Shown piece by piece: positions 56,801 through 64,000 of a stretch of 64,000 nt of DNA. The notes below the pieces were generated by a model. The model was not told where the DNA came from. It saw only the letters and a program-made list of their open reading frames with translations, and ran no database searches. Position numbers and translations under genes: made by a program. Position 1 is the first letter of the stretch; every line of letters starts with the position of its first letter. This stretch comes from Volvox africanus (Eukaryota; Chlorophyta; Chlorophyceae; Chlamydomonadales; Volvocaceae): the NCBI GenBank assembly GCA_030268105.1, contig BSDZ01000009.1, positions 620,001-684,000 of the forward strand, given 5' to 3'.

Positions 56801-57693
56801 AAGGCCTGCCGTACATCTGCCTTGCCATACCTCTTGTCGCACATGCAAAAGACGCTCGTACTTCGCTGCAAGTGGCTTAAGCCGGGAGTACTCCTTCCCA
56901 GTATCACGCCGCGTCGTGCCACCTGATGCGCTGCCGCCGCCGCCACCGCCACTACTGGTGCCGTCGGACCCTGAACCTGTGCAGAACGAGGCCCCATCAC
57001 CAACCCATTAATCGACCATGCGGAGTCACAGTATGCAGGTAACGCAAAGGTTGCTGAGGGGCTTGGAGGATAAAAGTGCCGTACGCTAGTATACTGAAGC
57101 AACAACGACTGAAGCAACTCTTTAATATGAACCTGGATGCCAAGTTATCAGTGCCAGCTCCCAGACAACGCAGCACGATTGACCCAGTCATGTCCGACAC
57201 CTCACAACTTGAGTCGTCGACGGGATATCAAACTCAGGTTGTGGGGTCTTCCGACCTTGTGTGTCAGCCGATTTCCCAACCCAGCAGCCACTAAGGGCGG
57301 GGACCGGTGTGCTGCACGTGTTCCCGCAATACTCGAGGTCCTCGCCGCTCTCCAACCCATCCCTTTATTATTCCCTTACTTATTCCCTTTGGGATGCCAC
57401 TTGTCACAAACTGAAGGATTGGGGGCCGTCCACCACCTCATTTTCACCATACCTGCCAGCAAGGCCTCCAGCTGCGCACAGCGGCTGTGGAGCTGCTGTA
57501 GCCGCGCTTCCAACGCCGGGGACACCGAGGCGCCCAACTGGGTGCCATCGCTACTGCTACTAAAACCCTTATTTAAGCTGCTGGTGTAGATGCCACGCAC
57601 ACCGCAGCTACTAAGGATTCTATTGCGGTGACTTGTGCTGCCCCAAATCCAACGGCAGCTGAAAAATGCGTCCCTGCCGTTAGCTGCTGACAT
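53826..57693 (-). CDS. Organellar peptide chain release factor RF1 (PrfA family), 8 exons, 471 aa
   Basis: Class I release factor that reads UAA/UAG on organelle ribosomes and releases the finished chain. Exons (minus) 57693-57453, 56976-56831, 56554-56468, 56216-56061, 55727-55410, 54854-54675, 54519-54394 and 53987-53826 join in phase to 472 codons. The N-terminus ([20 protein letters not shown]) is presequence-like. Domain 1 helices are [20 protein letters not shown]; then [20 protein letters not shown]; the stop-codon-reading PxT motif is PAT in [20 protein letters not shown]; the catalytic GGQ (337-339) lies in [19 protein letters not shown], and [16 protein letters not shown] closes domain 3. 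PAT rather than SPF marks RF1, not RF2. A Gly/Asp-rich insertion of about 37 residues (roughly 238-274) interrupts domain 2 between AVVAVS and YGTLLPESG. Mitochondrial versus plastid location cannot be decided from the sequence. Confidence 0.93.
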
Positions 57694-60600
57694 GGTTTCA
57701 TTCCAAACATAATCACAGGCGCCTACCGCCAGAAGACCTATGGAGGAGAGAAAAGACGAAGGGAAGGGCTGAGGCTGGACCAGGGGATTGAGAAATCCCA
57801 CGTGGGGTTGGCTGCTGCTGCACGAGATTACTTTAGATCCATGTAGACATGACTGCAAGGATCCCAGTGTACCGAGTGGCCGTAGAGGGGCATCCAAATA
57901 GGACGGAGGCCCTTTGTAACCTCGCATGAATAGTAAACACTTGAAAGTGAGGATGGGTAGGGAGCGCGCCCGAAACGCTGCTTTAGGTTTTGGTCGGGTC
58001 CCAGCCCCTGGCCTTGGGATGCACTCGGAAGGCCTCTCGGGAATTCAGGAGGCAAAGGCAGGGGCCGACCGAATGGACCGTATATTGGTTCTTTTGAAAT
58101 TTGGCGGTTGGAGGGGCAACGCCATGTTACGAATTCGGCGTTCACCTCCGCATCCTGAAGGTGTATGTCCTTGTGAGAAATACACATTCAATGTGCAAGG
58201 ATGCGGGATTGCAGGAAACAAGGGGACAGCTGTGGTGAGAGGGGGGATGGAACCAGCTGCCAGAATGATGTCCTTGTCGAGCACACCATCACTCACGCCA
58301 GCACGCGTGAGCCCCCAAACTTCCCACTCTGCGGTCGCCATGCACACCATTCTAGAGTCCGTACGTCAACTAACATGCTCCACCTAGCCCGTACCCAATG
58401 CCAAGCCAAAATCCCAAGCACGGCTCCTGCACCCCATGCCCAAAAGTTAGGCTCGGCATACCCCTCTGAAAGCCTGGAGGGCTTGAGCCGGAGCTACTGG
58501 AAGCCGATAAGGATAAGGATGGGATACAAGGGTAGATAGATGTCAGACAGGCGGCGGCACATACGAATGTGGGCCTGCAGCTCGGAGGATGCAGCTGCGG
58601 GTGCAACCATGACAGGACATGAGTCGTCTCCGCCAGCAATATAAACGGAAACTCTCGACGGAGTTCTTGCTCATTCCCCGTCGTTACCGCCTGCCACCTG
58701 GCCAGCTTAGCGCTGATCCATGGTCCACAAGCAAAGCTGGCAAACCAATTTGAAGGCGATTCTGCTGAAAACAAAATCGAGAGCCCGCGACCCCGGATTT
58801 GCACTAGCCGCATTTAGGAAGTTCAAAGATACAAAGGTTGGTCATACAAACGTTGGTCATAAGCAAGACTGCATTGACGATCTTGTAAGAAGTATAACAA
58901 TCAAGAAATGCCAAGCATCCAACTTTGATTGTATTCTGTACTTGACGAGTCAACGTGAATGAAAAAATCCTTTTTAGAGTGGAACATGTGTTATTCTGAT
59001 GACCACAACAATTACTGTGCCTCACGTTAAGTTACGGCAGGGTTGTGTGGAACTGAGATTCCATTTGCAGCTCCGAAACGTGCTGTTAACCAGCAGCCGG
59101 TTCAAAAATCCCCACCATGTCCATGCATCGAAGGCTGAATTATCTTGCTGATTAAGCCATTGATACGTTATTAGTTAGCATAGTAAAGACAAAAAGGTGG
59201 CGGAAGCGAAAAGGACGGCGAAGATTGTAAGGCCCAACGGAAGCAGGACCCTTCTGCTAGGGCACACAGTTAGCACATCTTATCTGCCCCGCCACAACCG
59301 ATTCTGATTCGTTCGGACCGCATGACCGTCCCCTGTAATTTCACGTTCATTATAATGGATAATTATCTTCTTGTAACATCCTCGAACGCCATCTAGCATC
59401 CCTGCTAACACTCTCTCCTCGTAGCATCCTACCATATTGCGGTCTCGGCGTACCTTCTAACCGCCCTTGAGCCGTGAAAATGACGTGCCCTTGAAGGGTA
59501 TAGCACAAGATCACACGATTCTATACCATCTAGTCGCTTCTCATGCCTACGCAATTCCGTTGGCGCTTTCAAGCAATTGTGCTGCAATAAACTCGATGCG
59601 CAAGCGGTCCCTACATGGGATGCATTTAGATGGACAGGGGTCTAGGCCGCCTCGGCTGCCCGAGCACTTGAAGCCGAGGCTTTAGGTGCACTTATAATTT
59701 TTGTTTGCTGTTCTAGGTAAATGCGATCAAAATTACATCATAAATGCCGTAGATATTGTGTACTCGTAGGTAGCGCGTAGGTAGCACTATTTCCGCCGCA
59801 AGGACAGCTCAATCCTGCTTACTAGGGAGCTAGGGCAAATTCCATGGCCTGTGTTCGTAGTTCTCATCTTTGTATAGGAACTTTCCCGACAATGTGGACC
59901 TGAGGTGCAACGGTTGCAAATCTCATCGATATATCTTACGCGAATGGATGTTATACAGCAGCGTTGACCCTTTCTAATATGTTTATGGATATGTTCTTTG
60001 TGGGTATGCTGTGGACCAAGTCGTTGTGTGACGTAACTCTCATTGGTGTACATTGCGGTTATGTGTACCTGTCTGTACTGCTATTTAGACGATGAATTCT
60101 GTCATTCTTTCTCAACAACGCAACTGAGGTCACAAAATACGGTGTCCTTCAAAACTGATTTATGTAAATATGCGTGCAAATGGCGAATATAGGCTTCAAT
60201 TCTGAACGTGGAATGACCGATTTCTATTTTCCCCGCAGTCCGGCGCAACTAAACAGTAAGTTCAGCCGCGTTCAGCTCAACTAACGGGACGCTAGCTAAA
60301 CATGGTTCAGTGAAAATATTTCGTCCAGTTCCGATCTGGCCTGGACGACCTGAACGTATCTGTCTCAAACGCGCGTTTTGAAAGCCTTAGAAGGTCAGTG
60401 GGTGCAAAACGTGACTTTTAGTAATGAGTTTTGTGATAAATGAATGCCCCCAACACAGAGTTCAGCTAGCAGGTCTAATGGGGAATACATTTTTCAATAC
60501 GGTACGTGATCTAATACCCAGGTTATGACGTGGCAAAAGTTTATGATGAGCGAGACCCTGCGAGATGGCCATACAATACATAACTTTATGGCCATAAATT

Positions 60601-63600
60601 GGCCATTTTTATCTATGAATGTATGATGTATGGTTTTTTCCAAAGTCTTTCCAACAACTTCCCGATTCCCGGAGTCCGACTGGTGCCTGTCGACTGTTAT
60701 GACAGCCCCTTGCAGCTGAGCAAGTAATTTGCCAAGCTGCAACGAAAGCATCATTTCTATTTAGTAAAGAAGGCATCTGTTTTTAGTATTCGTGGGTCTT
60801 ATTTTTATAAGGGTTTATTTTCAACACGTGGAGGACGACCGCGCAGTTACGATCCCATTCTTTCGCGTAATAATCCTACACGACATGACATCTATGATGA
60901 TATTTTATTGGGTACAGGTCTACCTCTGAGAAACATGCAGTTTTCGTGGTTCCTATTATGGACACATCCTAATGTGCGAAATCCCGTAACAGCAAAGCAG
61001 TCCCACGCGCATAAACATCACTAATGTAATACTTTTCAACAATTTTTCTTATTTCATACTTGTGGACGTACTTAAAAGCGGCAAAATGAGCGCTGATGAT
61101 TTCAAGCGATTATGTCGGAACTAGTTACCTTAGGCATGACGTATTGACGCTAGAGTAATGCATTCCTATAACTTTAACACTGTTACTATAGATTATCAGT
61201 CCGACAAAGGTACCTGGAACCAAAGTTGACAAGGGACACGTGGAAGACCTCCCGCCTTCTCCCGCAGCCTGAAAGCCTCGCACCAGGATGGGCAAGCGTT
61301 TGTTAAGCATGGGAGGTGGCTTGCCCCTCATGAATTACCCGAACATCAAAATACCTTTCCATCACTATCTACAATATACATAGCGACCATACTGACATTC
61401 CGGCTGCGGTGCGAAGAACAATAATGATGACCACTTTTGAGATGAGTCACAACTCGCTCTCACCAGGTAGCTGTCAGGTCAGAATCACATTTAGGCTGCC
61501 TTAGGGTTCCAGATGATGTTATGCTAAGCTGTGATGGCGGTGGCGGCATTGGGGCAGCAAGGTGCAGCCACATACAGTCGCAGGGGAGTGAGGACGACCT
61601 TGCATCCATGCATTCCGCCGCTGCCACTGCAGTGTCTATATGACCCTCCGAACCTCCCCTATGTATGCACTTGAAGACTGTACAGCATTTGGGCGGTTTG
61701 CAACGAAGCAGCAACGGATATCACTACCGAATAGACACATAAATTTGACGAAATGACAGACCAGTCGGAGGTCTTCGGACCAATTTCAATGCCACCCATG
61801 AATATGGGCTAACAGCGCAACAAACTTTCTTAGCAGACCCTGAATGCTGAATCCCCTGACGGCCGTTGCAGGAGCCTGGTTCCTAAAAGGAAATAGCTGG
61901 ACCCAACTACCATGCACGAGGTACGGCACACGTACATCATGTACCCACGTAACCTGGAATGCAATTTGTGAACATACTTCTTCATACGCGCACCGGCAAG
62001 CATCCAGGGGGCGACACATCAGAAAAACCCCTTGGCTCGTAGCAAAAGGTCGCCAACACGAGCGCGCATCTTGTGCGGAGCACAAAGCTGCGCCCCACCA
62101 TCAGCACCATATACCGAAATGCATGTCCATGGCGTATCCGAATGTCAGACATTGTGACAGTTCACTGCCGGCATCGCATGCACACTTCGTTGTGAAACAT
62201 TATTGAAAGTAGCGAGCTGCTCCCGCCCTTTGCCCAAGGCTTGTTAATGCAACGCAAGCAAACTACAGCCGAAGGGACATCCCATGAGATTTGCTTCCGC
62301 GCTACCCCTCTCACCGGCAATCCCAAAAGATGATGTACAGAGGTTGGCTGGGGGTATGCGGCCGCCTTTTTGACAATTCGTATAGACGCGCTACGGTCAA
62401 ACTGCCAAACGGTCACGAGGGGTTACCGTTAACGTTCGGAAACGAAACGCAAAACAATACTTGGCCCCGGGTCCTCAAAATTGGCCCGTAACATGCACGC
62501 TTAGCAGGATCTGTATGCAAGTAGTCTGGTCTCGTCCATAATCCTGAACTTTTAACATGTTGAGCAGATCAGCAATCTCAGTGTAGCCGTACTAACGGTC
62601 TGGTAATGTCCCTGAAACGAACTCTTGGCCACCTCAATCCACGTGATCTTGCAACCTTCACCTTTCAATAAGGTATCACAACCACAATTACCATTACCTC
62701 ACACAACGGGACGGCATAAATTTTTGTCACGACGTTAGGGATCGACGCCCAATCCTGTGGAGAGGAAGGACGTATGAACTGCGTACGGAACCAGCAATCC
62801 AGCAAAAGCAGTTCATCAGTAACTTTCCACACAAACTTAAACAGCTCCGGAAATCATTGAAGATAACAAGTATAATATCTCAGTACAATTTATGCTTTGG
62901 TACGGGGCACCTGCACATTCGGTGGCGCTAGACCTGCTGTAATCAGCAAGCCACCAAATCCACACGTCAGGCCGCTGTAGCATGAGCCTCATTAAAGCTA
63001 GTCTCTACTCGTGCATCCACAAGTTATGCATCCGATAGGTAAGCATGTCCCTCTTCACACGCGCATATGCAATCTACCATACGGCCAGCCGTACAACATT
63101 GTCTCATGCCGAGCTCGTACATTTCACCTCATGACTCTAAGTTTCATCAGCTGGTTGACAACTACACCATCCAGGCTGCCACATCCGCTCTGACGCCGCA
63201 GATTGCTCGCCCCTCGGTGAACACCCTCTCCCTGGCCATCAAGATCCATCTGCCCGGCCTCTGCTTCCACCTCTCTGCCACCCAAGCTTGTCACAGCTGG
63301 AAAAATATGCGATGAGGGACTTTTCAGCATTAACATTGCCAACCCGCAGACCAGAGAAGACCTCACCATAACAAACTGCATTCCCCCAACCGGCCGAAAT
63401 GGTCATACGGCCACAGCGAAAATATTGAACGAATCCGACCTACGCGGCTCCGCAACCCTCCGGCCGGGCCCGGGGACACTTGCTGCCGCTGCGCTCCTGA
63501 TCATCAGCAGGGTCCGTGTTTCCTTTTTCCATTCTGGGCTCTGGCCCAGCATCCGCCCACAACTATGTGACTTTCGATTTCGCTGCCGAACAATATCACA

Positions 63601-63794
63601 GCTTCCTCCATTACCTTGAACCCTCTTCACGCTAACACATACATATATGCACTTATCCACACAACCACCACCATCAACACGATTGCACCCGGACTAAGCA
63701 AGCGCGCACGGTCCTCTGGGGCCCCTGCACATGCAACCTCCGCTCAATTGGCCCCCCTCTCCGACTAGTACCGCTGATGTAAAGCTTCCGCTCC
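57694..63794. other. Large gene-poor, AT-richer block
   Basis: The part next to 57694 holds the RF1 promoter. From about 58800 to 63000 the sequence is clearly AT-richer, and open frames are short and without motifs. A plus-strand stretch at 63100-63310 with coding-like composition (VDNYTIQAATSALTPQIARP) and an acceptor-like ACCATCCAG could be an exon of an unknown gene, but I could not place partner exons. Confidence 0.5.
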
Positions 63795-64000
63795 CTACAA
63801 ATCGACCAGGAGGTGTGAATCGTCCGGGAGGAAGCCTTTGTACGGCGCCCACTCGCACCAATGCAGTACGCGCAGCTCAGCGGCGACCAATACGGATGGC
63901 AGCGTACGGGCTACGGCCGCTAAAGTGTGCACCAGGGGTACTTCGCGGCGGCTCTCCTCCAACTTCGCCGCTAGCCACACCGCCGCCACGGAATATATCC
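63795..64000 (-). CDS. Partial cyclin-box-like gene running off the window end
   Basis: The minus-strand frame entering from beyond 64000 reads VAAVWLAAKLEESRREVPL, resembling the helix of the cyclin N-terminal box that carries the conserved LAAKLEE and its charged residues (compare ACLSLAAKMEE in D-type cyclins). The following AAELRVLHWCEW fits the next cyclin helix (ExxVLxxLxW). The frame ends at a TAG at 63795-63797. It is unclear whether this is the true C-terminus or read-through of an intron. Only about 67 residues are visible, so the cyclin class cannot be named. Confidence 0.4.
   Translation of the reverse strand, partial: IYSVAAVWLAAKLEESRREVPLVHTLAAVARTLPSVLVAAELRVLHWCEWAPYKGFLPDDSHLLVDL

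Noticed and set aside
1..64000. Bacterial-type systems (operons, CRISPR, phage defence, integrons)
   Set aside because: All confident genes are intron-bearing or eukaryote-specific. No regularly spaced repeats or operon-like gene strings are present.

Overview
This is a nuclear fragment from a green alga, most likely Chlamydomonadales/Volvocales. Genes are split into many short exons with GT-AG introns of about 70 to 1,100 nt. Low-complexity Q/A/G-rich insertions and CA/TG microsatellites are common, and the gene set is typical of that group: a fused glycolate dehydrogenase, an RRA-type GT77 glycosyltransferase, a plastid-type fibrillin and organelle translation factors. Nothing here is bacterial; there are no operons, CRISPR arrays or phage modules. 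Gene models were built by joining conserved exons by eye and checking that splice phases agree. Family names rest on recognised motifs, not on database searches.

Layout. 16-3868 (+) alanine/glyoxylate-type aminotransferase, 8 exons, 514 aa. 5998-8439 (-) PAP/fibrillin-like plastid protein, 7 exons, 283 aa. 9177-13602 (+) CbbY-type HAD-fold protein whose catalytic acids are missing. 14620-15286 (-) RRM protein. 17009-27413 (-) mitochondrial glycolate dehydrogenase GYD1, 20 exons, 1093 aa. 28748-31976 (-) FAD6-like desaturase homologue with degraded histidine boxes, 638 aa. 34040-37954 (+) single-exon Q/P-rich protein of 1304 aa. 40100-41200 (+) intronless RRA-type arabinosyltransferase. 41458-43147 (-) RING-H2 protein. 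43355-44141 (+) mitochondrial ribosomal protein uS11m. About 46580-53206 (+) TFIIF alpha subunit (RAP74). 53826-57693 (-) organellar peptide chain release factor RF1. 63795-64000 (-) end of a cyclin-box-like gene that runs off the window.

The clearest functional theme is photorespiration. The GYD1 product oxidises glycolate to glyoxylate, and an aminotransferase of the family that can transaminate glyoxylate lies about 13 kb away. A second theme is organelle biology: fibrillin, uS11m, RF1, the FAD6-like protein and probably the HAD-like protein. The most unusual items are two apparent pseudoenzymes (the FAD6-like and HAD-like proteins), an intronic hairpin in the TFIIF alpha gene, and two intronless genes in an otherwise intron-rich neighbourhood. 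I did not find a clear new multi-gene system.
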